Program-made: the position numbers and the translations under genes
Part shown: positions 51,893 through 62,404 of the stretch, piece by piece
Position numbering within the stretch: the first letter of the stretch is position 1
How the letters are laid out: each line of letters starts with the position of its first letter
Assembly (NCBI GenBank): GCA_037127315.1
Contig: JBBBDQ010000347.1
Span: forward strand, 1,075,001 to 1,139,000
DNA length: 64,000 nt
Source of the DNA: Ascarosepion bandense
Lineage: Eukaryota > Mollusca > Cephalopoda > Sepiida > Sepiidae
Direction: 5' to 3'
Notes under the pieces: model-generated
What the model saw: the letters and a program-made list of their open reading frames with translations, nothing else
Told to the model about the DNA's origin: nothing
Database searches by the model: none

Positions 51893-52005
51893 GTTAGGAT
51901 TGACATTGCTTTTAAATATTTGAAAATCACATGTGACTAGCAGGATAACAAGAAAATGCAAGTGCCATAAGCGTGAAGAGCGAGAGAATAAACTGTTAGC
52001 ATAGA
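51893..52005 (-). mobile_element. LINE-B scrap (doubtful)
   Basis: TTGACATTGCTTTTAAATAT and CGTGAAGAGCGAGAGAATAA recall the antisense LINE-B ORF end (compare 1379-1480). Diverged and short. Confidence 0.35.
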
Positions 52006-52059
52006 TATTAAAATTACATCATCAATTTCAACAGTAACGTGATGAAACTAAGGTGCCAA

Positions 52060-52565
52060 GCTAATCTTCCTCTTTCATGCACCGTGTTCCCTCAGGGCAT
52101 AGGCAATTATGGATCTCCACATCATCCTGTCCCTTGTTGCCCTTGATATCTTGTCTTGTTATTTCTCATGAACCATATTATGCCAGCTATTTGCTTAACA
52201 CCATCACGTTTGTCGCAATGTTTCCCTGTGCCTCTTTTCCTTTATCAGTCCCTAGTCTAGCAAATTTTCCTATCCCTCTATCCGCCCTGCGCGTATCAGA
52301 TTCTCCAAGAGCTACTTGTTAATTATGCGTCCAAGAAGCTTCAGCTGTCTCTTCCTGAGGTTAAGTATAATTGTCCTTTTTGGTTCCTTTCTTTCTAAGA
52401 CTTCATCGTTGCTCTCATGTTCAGGACAGCATAATTCTGTAGAACAATATTTCTCTTGTTTAAAGACTTGCTTCAGCTTTCGATGCTATATAATTAGACA
52501 GATATACTGTAAGAGTTGTATATACATTTCCTTGTTTCCAAAGAAATTTTTTGTCTCTCGATATT
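52060..52565 (-). pseudogene. RTE C-terminus, antisense (distal part of a larger copy)
   Basis: Minus-strand frames give QKISLETRKCIYNSY, REILFYR, NDEVLERKE-like text, KRQLKLLGRIIN, RAGRIEG and RSIIAYALREHGA, then the RTE 3' end at the left. It continues, across the 34-bp minisatellite, the RT part at 53360-54262. Confidence 0.75.
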
Positions 52566-53360
52566 CTACTGAGATTTTAGAATGCGCATTTAGATGTCAG
52601 TTTTGCACTTTCGGAATACGTCTTTAGATGTCAGTGTCGCACTTTCGGAATACGCCTTTAGATGTCAATGTCGCACTTTTGGAATACGCCTTTAGATGTC
52701 AGTTTTGAATTTCGGAATACGTCTTTAGATGTCAGTGTAGCACTTTCGGAATACGTCTCTAGATGTCAGTTTCGCACTTTCAGAATACGTCTTTAGATGT
52801 CAGTGTCGCACTTTCGGAATACACATTTAGATGTCAGTGTCGCACTTTCGGAATACGCCTTTAGATGTCAATGTCGCACTTTTGGAATACGCCTTTAGAT
52901 GTCAGTTTTGAATTTCGGAATACGTCTTTAGATGTCAGTGTAGCACTTTCGGAATACGTCTCTAGATGTCAGTTTCGCACTTTCAGAATACGTCTTTAGA
53001 TGTCAGTGTCGCACTTTCGGAATACACATTTAGATGTCAGTGTCGCACTTTCGGAATACGCCTTTAGATGTCAGTGTCACACATTCGGTATACGCATTCA
53101 GATTTTTATGTCGCTCTTTCGGAATACGCATTTTTATTTTATTTAGCACATTTGGAATACGCTTCCATATGTCTCTGTCGCACTTTTCTAAAACGCTTTC
53201 AAATGGCATTGTAGCACTTTCTGTATGCGCCTGCAAATGTCTGTGTCGCCTTTTTGGTATACGCCTCCAGATGTCAATGTATCACTTTTGGAATGCGCCT
53301 TCAGATGTCTGTATGACACTTTTTGGAATACGCTTTCAGATTTGAATGTCGCACTTTCCG
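52565..53360 (-). repeat. 34-bp minisatellite inside RTE reverse transcriptase
   Basis: About 23 units of 33-34 bp; on the plus strand each holds GGAATACG, TTTAGATGTCAGTGTCGC and ACTTTC. Read on the minus strand a unit encodes the KCDT(D/E)I segment of RTE, and the flanks are the RTE codons on either side, so it expanded in place. A 203-bp block of six units is duplicated almost exactly (GATGTCAATG at 52661 and 52864). Units near 53100-53340 are more diverged. Confidence 0.88.
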
Positions 53361-54262
53361 TTGTCTGTTAGATTTTCTAGGTATTTAAATTCCTTCACCC
53401 GCTTGATTTTAATATCACCGACGTGTAGATAGCCTTTTTTGGCTTCTCTTCTCCTTGATGGCCATGCATTTAGTTTATTTTTAGTTTATGTTTAGTCCAT
53501 ATTTTCTATTTTCCTTGCTACTTTCTGTATGTTTTCTGGCCTTTCCGAGTTTGTTATCAGCAACGTGCCATCTGCCTTTCTTACATTTTTATAACTGCGG
53601 CCGCCAGCGACGAATCCTGGTAGGACTTCTAGTTCTCTCATAATTGCTTCACTCTATAGGCTGAAGAGAACCGGTAAAAAGACAGATCCTTGTTTACACC
53701 CCTTTCTATTTTTGTATTTTTGCTGAACTTATTCCCTCTTCATATGCAAGCAGTTTCTGACAGTATAGGTACTTGATATCCTAAAATGTTTCCTGAATAT
53801 ATCGTGTTTGCCGGGCATCCCTATCCAGTCTTTGTGTTGTACTTTGTCGAACGCCTTTTCGTACTCACAGATACACGTGAATGTTTATTGCTATTCCTGA
53901 CAACATTCTGGGAATAAATATCGCGTTCCTTGTCTTTGACGAAACCGCACTCTTCGCACTGTTATCTCTGGCCTGACACCACTACGTGCTCTATTTATCA
54001 GAATCAGGATTATGAGTTTTTTTATGTGACTGAATAAGTTGAATGTTTTGTGGTGTTCACATTTCTTTACGGCTGGCTTCATGAACAATGCTATAAAAAT
54101 GAATCAGCTAAGGTCTTCCTGTATATTACTACTGTTGTAGATTTCATTTTTTTTCTTCTGTAGTCTTGTCCACGCCGAAATCGTCTAAGACCCTCAGCAA
54201 ATCTGTCTAGCCTAGCTACTGTGTTTCTATTCAATTTGGCTTGTGAAGCTCCACTTATTATT
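53360..54262 (-). pseudogene. RTE reverse transcriptase, antisense
   Basis: Minus-strand order: ASQAKLNRNTVARLD (the KLNRNKAAGPDG region), FMKPAVKKCEHHKTFNLFSH, LILINRARSGVRPE, CEYEKAFDKVQHKDWIGM (motif A), KGCKQGSVFLPVLFSL (motif B), ADGTLLITNSER (YADD changed to KADG-like), and IKRVKEFKYLENL, DNGKCDIQI where the minisatellite starts. Several frameshifts. Confidence 0.8.
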
Positions 54263-55500
54263 TTTTTTAATCATCTCACCCCAAGCAAGGCATTCCTCTG
54301 CCACTATTGCGCATGGGGCTACATAGGGGAAGGTAAAGAGAAGGAGTGGTTAGACATAGGGAATGTCAGGAGGAAGGTGGGTGACAGATGAGTAAGGATA
54401 GCGAGGATGAGGGTTGGGCAGATGGGAAGAGTGTTTGATAGAATGAGAGCAGGTTAGTGTGTTAGGAGGTGTCTATTGACCTTACATTTAAACTCCTGGA
54501 GATTGTAGCCGTCGGGGAAGCAATCGTTTGGAAGAGAATTCCACAGTCGGGAAGTGCGAGGAAAGAAACTGTTGGAGTAGAAGTTACGGCTGCATTTTAT
54601 CGGTTTCACTGTAAAAGGGTGGGATCTAGTTGCTAATCTAGTATCTCGTACAAATTCGTATTTAGGGGGCACTAGTGATCTAAGTTCATCGGAGCAGAAG
54701 CGGTGAAAGTATTTATAGAAGAGACAGGGAAGCCACGTCGCACCGGTGGGAGAGAGACTGCAGGCGGTCTACCAAGTCGGTATCTATCACATTACAAACC
54801 CTCCTCTGAACCTTATCGAGAAGCCCGAGGAGAACAGCAGGGGCACCCGACCAGATATGGCAGCAGTATTCAATGCACGGGCGGATGGTAGATTTATAAA
54901 TGTGCAGGATAGATTCAGACGGAAAAAACTTCCGGGCCCTACACAGAGAACCGACTTTCATAGCAGCGGATTTAGCAATGGATTCGATATAGTCATTCCA
55001 TTTGAGGTCCGCTGAAAGTGTGAGACCAAGGAGGCGCAGTGTTTTACTCTCTGGGAGGCAAGCCTGGTCCATATTAATGGGAGGTAGGTGAGATTGTCGA
55101 TGATGGTTAACTGAGAGTAGCTTCGTTTTATAAGCATTAAAATTTACTAACCATTTCTTACCCTAGTCCAATATGGATTGGAGGTCTTTTTCAATCTCAG
55201 CTGCGAGGTTAGCTTTGACGCCTACACCAGATTTTTGTAGGAGGCGAGAGTAAACTGTGGTGTCATCGGTGTACAAACCTATTTGGGCTCTTATGGAATC
55301 AGGGAGATCATTAATGTATATCAGGAAGAGTATAGGACCTAAGATGGAGCCTTGTATGCGTTTGTATGGTAGTTCTGAGAGGCATGTCCGTTTAATACCA
55401 CCTTCATTGTGCGGTTAGAGAGGAATGACTGGATTAGTTCAAACAAATGTCCAGTTATACCATAGCTCCGCAGTTTACATAGAAGGCCAGCATGGTCCGT
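54262..55500 (-). mobile_element. LINE-B inserted in the antisense RTE
   Basis: Antisense LINE-B with 3' tail at the left (T-run, AATCATCTCACCCCAAGCAA) and 5' truncation at about 55500 within HAGLLCKLRSYGI. It lies between RTE codons for the LFLKKRYLPQQ segment (55500-55565) and for ASQAKLNRN (54250), which adjoin in the intact RTE copy at 46.3 kb. Confidence 0.82.
54454..55500 (-). pseudogene. LINE-B RT ORF, antisense
   Basis: From 55500 down: [45 protein letters not shown] then a stop (the GVPQGSVLG motif is damaged), MTPQFTLAS (a frame near YADD), then an open frame from 55072: MDQACLPESKTLRLLGLTL, SADLKWNDYIESIAKSAAM, RPCIEYCCHIWSGAPAVLLG, SHRCDVASLSLL and, after one shift at about 54715, PPKYEFVRDTRLATRSHPFT and RLWNSLPNDCFPDG to the stop at 54454. 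It is highly similar to the 39.9-kb copy. Confidence 0.83.
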
Positions 55501-55752
55501 CGGTAATTTTTGTGTATTGCTTGTTGTGGAAGATATCTCTTTTTGAGGAAGAGATTCTGACATATTCACCCCATTGCTAAAATATTTATTCTTTCTCTAA
55601 TTATGAGCTTTCCGTCCTTTAATTTTAAGTATCCTATTGCTGAGCATGTCTTTTGTTTTGTTAGTTTTTTATGCATATTTCCTTTATTTGTTTTCCATGG
55701 AGCTGGAAGACTTTTTTCAGTAGTGATATCGTGTTCTATACTAACCTTTTAA
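55500..55752 (-). pseudogene. RTE linker region, antisense (proximal part)
   Basis: Minus-strand frame: NKGNMHKKLTKQKTCSAIG, LKLKDGKLIIRERINIL, then FLKKRYLPQQAIHKN. It aligns with HKEIRELTEQKSCSSTGCIK and following codons in the RTE copy at 46.2 kb. Together with 52060-54262 this is one antisense RTE copy about 2.4 kb long without its inserts. Confidence 0.7.
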
Positions 55753-55764
55753 TTGAAATACTGT

Positions 55765-56225
55765 AGTCAGTCAGTTAAATGCAATACGTGATACACGCTT
55801 TGGGCGATCATGTCTCGAAAGAGGCATGACTGACTGGGCAAAACATTATCCCTCAGTAGGTTGTCATTACTTTCTGCGGTAGACTGGTTGCCCACCAAGG
55901 CTATAGAACCCAATCTGTCCTATTATTTGACTCATAGGTAGGTGGAGAATAGAAGTATTATATTATGAATTAGTAATTGGTAAGGTCTCAGTTTATTACT
56001 TCATAAAAATACAAAATTGATCCCCTAGTTTATGTCCAGTAGAAGCCTTTCTCATATTATCAACTATTATATTCAGTCATTCAGTTAAGTGTCATACGTG
56101 ATACACGCTTTGGGCGCATGACTGACCGGGCAGAAGATTATCCTGCAGTAGGTTGCCATTGCTTTCTGCGGTAGACTGCTTGCCAGCGAAGGCTGTGGAA
56201 CCCAACCTGTCTTATTATTTGAAAT
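55765..56225 (-). mobile_element. SINE-1 doublet with linker, antisense
   Basis: Antisense homologue of 22162-22757. The unit without head is at 55765-55935 (TCAGTCAGTTAAATGCAATA, GGTTGTCATTACTTTCTGCG), the linker at 55936-56072 (TCAGTTTATTACTTCATAAA), and the first unit at 56073-56225 lacks its tRNA head here (5' truncated at AATAATAAGACAGG). Order and junctions agree with the other copy. Confidence 0.85.
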
Positions 56226-56552
56226 TTGTCCGTTTGTGATCGGCATCGTTTACGCGACGTTCGGGAACAAGCGACAACATGACAGACATGAAGGTGCCTG
56301 ATCACTGTAAACAAGCAATGCAAACAAGCTCAGACAAGTCGCGAGAAGACAAGTATGGACAGAGTAAATAAATAAGTTGCACTTTGTTTCCATTTGCTAA
56401 CAATTCAACTTAAAAGTCATTGTAATTAAGACGTCTTGTATTTGTAATAGCATTCATCCCGAGCAAACTGAGCCAGCTTCTTCTCTTTTTAAAATTTCAT
56501 GAGAGTTTATGCCTCCACAAGCGGTTCCCAAACTACATATAGCTTGAAGATT
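56226..56552. other. Unassigned sequence
   Basis: About 325 bp including GATCGGCATCGTTTACGCG and a short duplication-free stretch. It may belong to a retroelement LTR (CATCCCGAGC), but I cannot show it. Confidence 0.35.
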
Positions 56553-56706
56553 TACCTGTGGTAGACTGGTTGCCAAAACAGTCTATAGAACCCAGTCTGT
56601 CCTTCTATTTACTTAACAGGGAGAAGAGAAAGGTACATACATTTCCTAAGGCTCACATCAACGAATGTAATGAATTCAAAATCAACTCGCCGATTTCTCT
56701 AAGGTG
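56553..56706 (-). mobile_element. SINE-1, middle and head part
   Basis: GTGGTAGACTGGTTGCCAAA, CTATAGAACCCAGTCTGTCC, AACGAATGTAATGAATTCAA, CGCCGATTTCTC. Antisense; the 3' end is truncated at the GGCAACC region. Confidence 0.75.
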
Positions 56707-56799
56707 CCACCTTTTATTAAATTAAAGCGTCGACTATCTTTTCAAAATTCTATACATTATTTTTTACGTTCTACGCAGCTTTTATTTTAATCATAACCG

Positions 56800-56850
<51 letters not shown>

Positions 56851-56880
56851 GTGTGTGTGTGTATATATATATATATATAG
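56800..56880 (+). repeat. Self-complementary (CA)n(TA)n(GT)n(TA)n microsatellite
   Basis: CACGCGCGCACACAC and CACACA to 56837, then TATATATATATG, TGTGTGTGTG (56851-56862), TATATATA to 56878. The CA and GT tracts around the first TA block are reverse complements and could fold back. Confidence 0.95.
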
Positions 56881-57010
56881 TCATACACTGACAGATCTAT
56901 TCGACCGAATTGACGTCTGACGGTGATTCTACATTTGAGCTATAGGCGCTCCGTAAAGGAAGGCAGACTTTAGCGTGTTATATATAATGTAAACACACTC
57001 CAGTAGCTGA
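56880..57010 (-). mobile_element. SINE-2, antisense, internally deleted
   Basis: TAGTCATACACTGACAGATC, then directly ATTCGACCGAATTGACGTC and the 5' body (GGCAGACTTTAGCGTG, ACACACTCCAGTAGC). The segment with the GTATCACAGCTCATCAG motif is missing. (TA)n lies at its 3' end. Confidence 0.68.
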
Positions 57011-57167
57011 GAGTTTTCAAATTTATTACTGAATAAACAATGCGTAGATGCGTGAGTAGCTAGCGTATCCAAAGTCTATTATTGCTACATTGTACTCAAT
57101 CGGGGTATGAATTGCCTTGATAAAATCCCTAAGAGTTTGAAATACATTGGCTAGGAAGTTTTCCCTC

Positions 57168-57173
<6 letters not shown>

Positions 57174-57220
<47 letters not shown>
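57174..57220 (+). repeat. (TA)n microsatellite
   Basis: About 46 bp of pure TA repeats; a second smaller one is at 57512-57530. Confidence 0.95.
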
Positions 57221-57221
<1 letters not shown>

Positions 57222-58062
57222 TCTATCTTTGGTGCATTAAATATTTTATCATCTTTTTATTTTTATTCTATGCATTTAATCTCAGTTTTTCTAAATTCTT
57301 TCCACTTTCAACAATTTTTGTCGATTTGTGCACTCGTCTTTCCCACACTAACCCCTCTTTATCTTCCCTCGAGCATCCGTCTCCACCGAAATTCGCATTT
57401 CGTTTTATTTTCTTTTGCCAACCAATCTTTTTTGTTCTCTTTAACTCATTCCTACTTCATTGCAAAGCAGCTAACTCTCTCTATATCGCTTCCTGTTTCT
57501 CTCTTTCTTACGATATATATATATATATATTCTACTTCCTTTCATGAAGTATTTCCCAAGAGCGTTACGCAAAGTCCATTGAAGGACGATCTCAAGTAAC
57601 AATCTCGTTACAAGCATCGCAAATCTCTGTCATCAAAGTAACCATTTGATATCGGCCGAATGGAGTATAGAACGATAAAGTTGCCATTTACGTAGCCCGA
57701 CTACCGTCTGTCCTCGCTTTGCCTTCATTCTGAGAAGATCTTGTGGATGGGGATCTGCTTCTAGGAAATGGTACAATTTTCTTTGAGAAAACGAATAACG
57801 CTAATGAGTTTGGCAGCCTCCGATTTTGCGAATCTTTTTGCAGTATTCTTCCTTTGAAAATGGCCGTATCCAAACTTTTACGACTTATCCGAGAACAGTA
57901 TTCTGTATCTGTCTCATACGTCATCAGCGAGAAAATAAATGGTAGATCGTGCGTTAGCTGAACTTGGCATAAAATTCTATCTCTTATAGACATTCCGTTA
58001 CCTGAGCAACCTAGATCAATCTCATAATCTTGTCAGTATCTATCTCTTCCTAGGAATATATA
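57221..58062. other. Unassigned sequence, less AT-rich
   Basis: No recognised repeat. Both strands are open around 57690-57990 (101 codons on minus, 72 on plus), but neither product matches anything I know, and no splice context is clear. It may be unique sequence. Confidence 0.35.
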
Positions 58063-59060
58063 GGGTGTGATCGATAAATTTTTATCTAAATTAAGCAAAA
58101 ATGAAAACACAGATATTTCATTTTTAAAAAATGCTTTTACCTAACTTAAACAAAAATATCTTGAAATACTGAAGAGTAAATGTATTCAATAGAATTGTTA
58201 ATGGCTTCAATCATGGACTTCGGAATCTCACATATCTCACCTGGACAGTCATTTGATTAAGTTGGTTAATGCTGCCGTAAATCTTACTCTCAGTTTATAT
58301 TTGATGTTACAAGGATGTGTATCGTACATAATAATCAAGAGGGTTAAAGTCTGTGAGGTTAGGTAGCCAGATATAAGGGTCTATGTGGTCGCAAAAAATG
58401 TCTGCCAACATTGGTTGGGTTAATCTGCTTCTGTAGCATGGTGCACAGTCACCTTGTTAAACATAGGACCTTCCAGCAGCTACTCTCATGACCCAGTGCA
58501 GTGGAACCTTCTCAAAACACATGTTATATGCCTCTGTGTTGAGTCTGAAACCCTCTAGGCAGATGACGTTCCTATCACTAGTGATCACTCTAAATACCAT
58601 AATGTTGATTAGAGACACCACCTAAATCTTTTCGAATCCTCAGCACTGTTCTCATTTTGATACACAAACGCACTGAAATGTTCGTATTTTAACTTCCGTT
58701 TCTTTTGCTAGCGTAGCATGATAAATATTCCTATTACCAGATAAAGGTTCTTCTAGCAGCCACCCTCTTGACAAAGAGCGGTTCTATCTACTCTAGTCAA
58801 TTGATGTAGGCCTTTGTGTTGAGTTTGAAGACTTGTGGATTTCGGCATAAAGTCGATATAATTCTAAGAACCTTCGTGTTTACCATTGTATTCATACAAC
58901 TCTTTCTTAATCTTCTGCACTGACCTCAGATTGAAACTCAAATACACTAAAATGCTTACATTCAAGATTTTGGTGTGAATGCCAAGAAGTACAGCATGGC
59001 ATTTCTAAATTTTTGTGGGGATACATTGCGTTATGTTCCTCTTTTACTCACAGACGGTCC
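58063..59060 (-). mobile_element. mariner element remnant, rearranged
   Basis: The left end GGGTGTGATCGATAAATTTT may be terminal. The whole interior is antisense transposase. The segment at 58480-58680 is partly duplicated at 58745-58945 (AGGACCTTCCAGCAGC and AGGTTCTTCTAGCAGC; TCCTCAGCACTGTTCTC and TTCTGCACTGACCTCAG). Confidence 0.68.
58100..58680 (-). pseudogene. mariner transposase, catalytic part (broken)
   Basis: On the minus strand: RKDLGGVSNQH, VITSDRNVICLEGFRLNTEA, YNMCFEKVPLHWVMRVAAGR, a stop, QGDCAPCYRSRLTQP (the QDSAPCH motif with the second catalytic Asp), LADIFCDHIDPYIWLPN, TDFNPLDYYV (SPDLNPLDY motif with the third catalytic Asp), then VQVRYVRFRS. This matches the DD34D core of mariner-family transposases, which cut and paste the element at TA sites. 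Frameshifts and stops exclude activity. Confidence 0.75.
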
Positions 59061-59648
59061 CCAGCTTACCTTGCTATACTGTTAAATCGGTACAACAAAA
59101 ACAACCTAGGCGCGTGCACTAAATTAAAAATATAAAATGACGACATTTTACACGTCATAGCCAGTACATTCAAGGTTTCCAAATAATGTGCTCAAAATGT
59201 AAATGAAAATAAATGCAGTTTCTCTTGAACTGCAAGGAAGATAAATAGTTAAAATTAAAAAATATTAAAATGTATTGCTTTACAATAAAGATAAATGATT
59301 TAAAATAAATAGTAAATGAATTTAAATGCGTGGTTAGAAATATTCAGTCGATCGGCAAACGACTTTTGGCAAACAGAGGAGGCTTTTCATGAATTCTTCT
59401 TCTCTGCTGCGAGGGAAGATAACCTTCGTCATTCGGAATGTTGCTTATAATCATTAGAAAAGGTTAATTCTGATTCAAACTTATCTCTGGGACGAGCAAT
59501 AGTAAGTCGAGTTGATATCTGCCAAATATTCTCTCATAATTGCCTTTGATAATCTTTGATGCTTTAGTTTTTCAAGTAAAAGTATATAACAAATTATCTT
59601 TTATCAAAGCTGAGTTCTAGACCTACTATTATTAGATTTTAACTATAT
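59061..59648. other. Unassigned sequence
   Basis: About 590 bp of AT-rich sequence with no recognised element. Confidence 0.4.
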
Positions 59649-59652
59649 ACAT

Positions 59653-59690
<38 letters not shown>

Positions 59691-59692
59691 TT
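59649..59692 (+). repeat. (CA)n(TA)n microsatellite
   Basis: ACACAC run then TA repeats. Confidence 0.93.
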
Positions 59693-59703
59693 ATTTTTTT
59701 AAA

Positions 59704-59768
59704 AATTATACTTTAGTCCGTGTACAAACTAAATTTTAGTTTGTACACGTTCTAAACTATAATCTAAA
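59704..59768. repeat. Short palindrome (hairpin)
   Basis: Inner arms GTGTACAAACTAAA and TTTAGTTTGTACAC are perfect reverse complements with only two bases between. Outer flanks ATTATACTTTAGTC and TCTAAACTATAAT extend the pairing imperfectly to about 60 nt. Confidence 0.85.
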
Positions 59769-59874
59769 ATAAATATTCATTACTCTATTTTTATATCGAG
59801 CACTGTTTTAAATTAATGTCTTGAACGTTGCAAATATTTTCATCGTCACTTATTAAAATTTCCTTTCTCTGACC

Positions 59875-60016
59875 CCATGCGCCGATGGCTTAGGGAGTAG
59901 AGACTCCGACTGACACCAAATCGGTCGAATTTCGATCTAGGCCAGAAGCAAGTGGATATGTCTAGCCCCACTGATGAGCTGTGATACAGCGAAATGGGCT
60001 TGTATGTGGATGACTA

Positions 60017-60047
<31 letters not shown>

Positions 60048-60048
60048 T
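59875..60048 (+). mobile_element. SINE-2, sense, with (TA)n(GA)n tail
   Basis: GACCCCATGCGCCGATGGC, TTAGGGAGTAGAGACTCC (tRNA-like 5' part), B-box-like CGGTCGAATTTCGATCT, GATGAGCTGTGATACAGCGA, TGTATGTGGATGACTA then (TA)n and (GA)n. The most complete SINE-2 copy. Confidence 0.85.
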
Positions 60049-60264
60049 TAAAAGAAATGAAATCATAACCTGAAATGTTTTTTTATATTTCCCCGTGGAA
60101 ACAAATTATAATTTATTTCCACTTTAGATGATGTCTTGTATTTTCTTTTATGTATCTCAGATTGCTCTGGCTAATATCTATTGAGTTCTCGATACAGATC
60201 TAAATCTTAATTTTTTTTGTTAATTAGATCCTTTTGAATTTTCCGTTGTATTTAATCACTTGGC

Positions 60265-60307
<43 letters not shown>

Positions 60308-61079
60308 GTATTTGGGCAGTAAACTTTCTTTTAGATTAAATAAATTGCAAACACTGTATCTACTGTCCATACACTGTATTCAAACACTTTTCATACTCAC
60401 GGATAAGCTGTCTCGTATTACAATTGAAAGATGTAACAGTTGAACTGTAACTTTGACAGATATTGTTTTTTTTTCATTTATGGATGTTCCCAAGTACTTT
60501 TAATCTTCTTCTAAAATCAACTTCAGGAGTATGAGTTGTGGTAACCAAAAATCTCTGCAAAACTTTCTTTCTAAAAATTACTGTAAATTTTCTTCTTGCT
60601 TTTAATATAACGGCTGACAAATTGCTTAACATTCATTAGAACATGAAAATTATCCAAAATGGATTTTTTTAATGCTGGAATATCTTGCTCATGCACGTGT
60701 TAAAGCATGAAAAAACCGTTCATTTTATAAGTATTTTAGAACATTACTACAGTATTACTGATGGCTTAAGCTTTTTAAAGAACAATGCCTCTAGGATTTG
60801 TAGTTTGATTTTCTTATTTTCTTGGTGTAGGATAGTTGTTATCGTTTTTTTGTATTGTGAATGTAGATAAGAATATTCTTGTTGATGTTTAGAAATGGAC
60901 AAATGGTCAGACATGTGTAATGTATGAAGTCTTGTTAATGTAAGAAGTACTTGGCAACCACGAAGAATGAACAATAAAATCCGTCAAAGTTACAGCTCAT
61001 TTTTTACATCTTCCAATTATAATACGCGAAAGATTATCCGTGAGTATGACACAATATTTGTAATTTATTTATTCTGACG
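60049..61079. other. Unassigned sequence with one (TA)n
   Basis: (TA)n at 60268-60303. The rest has no recognised gene or repeat; short frames on either strand are unremarkable. Confidence 0.4.
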
Positions 61080-61175
61080 CACAAACACACACATACACAC
61101 ACACGCACAAACACACACGCACACACGGCACACACACACACACACACACACATACACACACACACACACACATAT
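61080..61175 (+). repeat. (CA)n microsatellite, imperfect
   Basis: CACACA repeats with interruptions such as GCACAAAC and CGGCAC. Confidence 0.95.
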
Positions 61176-61540
61176 ATAAACATAAGTTTAAATATTATAT
61201 TATAAAATATCTTAGCAAATTATATTTACCCATCTAGTCAGAGTCCTTAACATTATGTCAGAATTTTATAATTATCGATCATTCCTATTGTGAGAGTTTG
61301 AATGTGTAGTTAAGATTATATATATGTATATATAGGTGTGTTATTGATACATTATATGAAAAAATGTTTAAAAAAGAAAAATAAATAAAATGTTAAAATT
61401 TAAATGTTAAATACAACTAAGCATCCAACAACAATATCATTTATTAATTTTCGCTCATTTTGTCAATTAGCATCCTTCTTAATTAAGTATATTTAGATAT
61501 ATATATAATTGAAAGTTAAAGATTTCAGATTTGAAAAAGA
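61176..61540. other. Unassigned AT-rich sequence
   Basis: No recognised element; includes a short TATATGTATATATAGG run. Confidence 0.4.
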
Positions 61541-62355
61541 AATCACTCGCCCGGCGAGTCCAGAGCGAGGGAAAATTTATTCTCTCCCAAATTATTTTAC
61601 TCGACTGATTCCATTTTCTTAATAGTCGCCTTACGTAAACACAGCATGAGTCACTGACGGAAAACAAAAATAAAATTTTAATTAAAATTTCGAACGTGTC
61701 AGAAAGCATTTTAAAAATTATAAAAATAATAACAACAAAATTTGAACTTTCGTCTTAATAATAGAATAAATATTTTGATGATAAAAGTTTACTTTTATTA
61801 AGTTTTTTAACATCATAATATCCTGTTGTTGTTTTTTCTGTTGTTTTTTGTAGTCAATTGAGTGGAGGTACCTAAATTCGTAGTTTCTTTCTTCTGTTTG
61901 ACTACAACCTCTATCTCATAGATGATAAAAAATAACAAATCTAATTTTCTCAACGATTTTCTTTAAAAAATTACTCACTTGTAAATTTTGTTTTCGGTTC
62001 GTGGGTGAAAGGATATGCGTATTTTTTCATACTTTCAAGTGTTCGTTTTTACTTTTCGTAAGCAGGGAGTTAAGGATAAATTTTCTAAATAACTGTGAGG
62101 GTCTTTGTCTGGGCGACAGAGAAATTTTAGCTCCTCTTTGGAAGCGTTAATTAAACGAATGTTTACACTGACCAGGTCGCTAAATAGCCATTGTAAGTCA
62201 TTCTAAGTAACTTGTGAATCTTCAGTGGCATAATTTGGGGTTGTAAACGGAATTAGATCTCCTTTTTTTCATTGTGAGATTTTTAATCTACTGCGGGCGT
62301 AGTAAAGTAATAAACTTCAATCACCCAATTAAGTTGATCGGGCGAGTGAAATCCC
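61541..62355. mobile_element. Candidate non-autonomous DNA transposon (short TIRs)
   Basis: Left end AATCACTCGCCCGGCG and right end ATCGGGCGAGTGAAATCC are near-perfect inverted repeats over about 13 bp, 815 bp apart. The interior has no ORF. Target-site duplications are not obvious, so this may be chance. Confidence 0.3.
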
Positions 62356-62359
62356 AAAG

Positions 62360-62404
<45 letters not shown>

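Noticed and set aside
57688..57993. Possible exon (open on both strands)
   Set aside because: No similarity I can name, no convincing splice sites; kept only as unassigned sequence.
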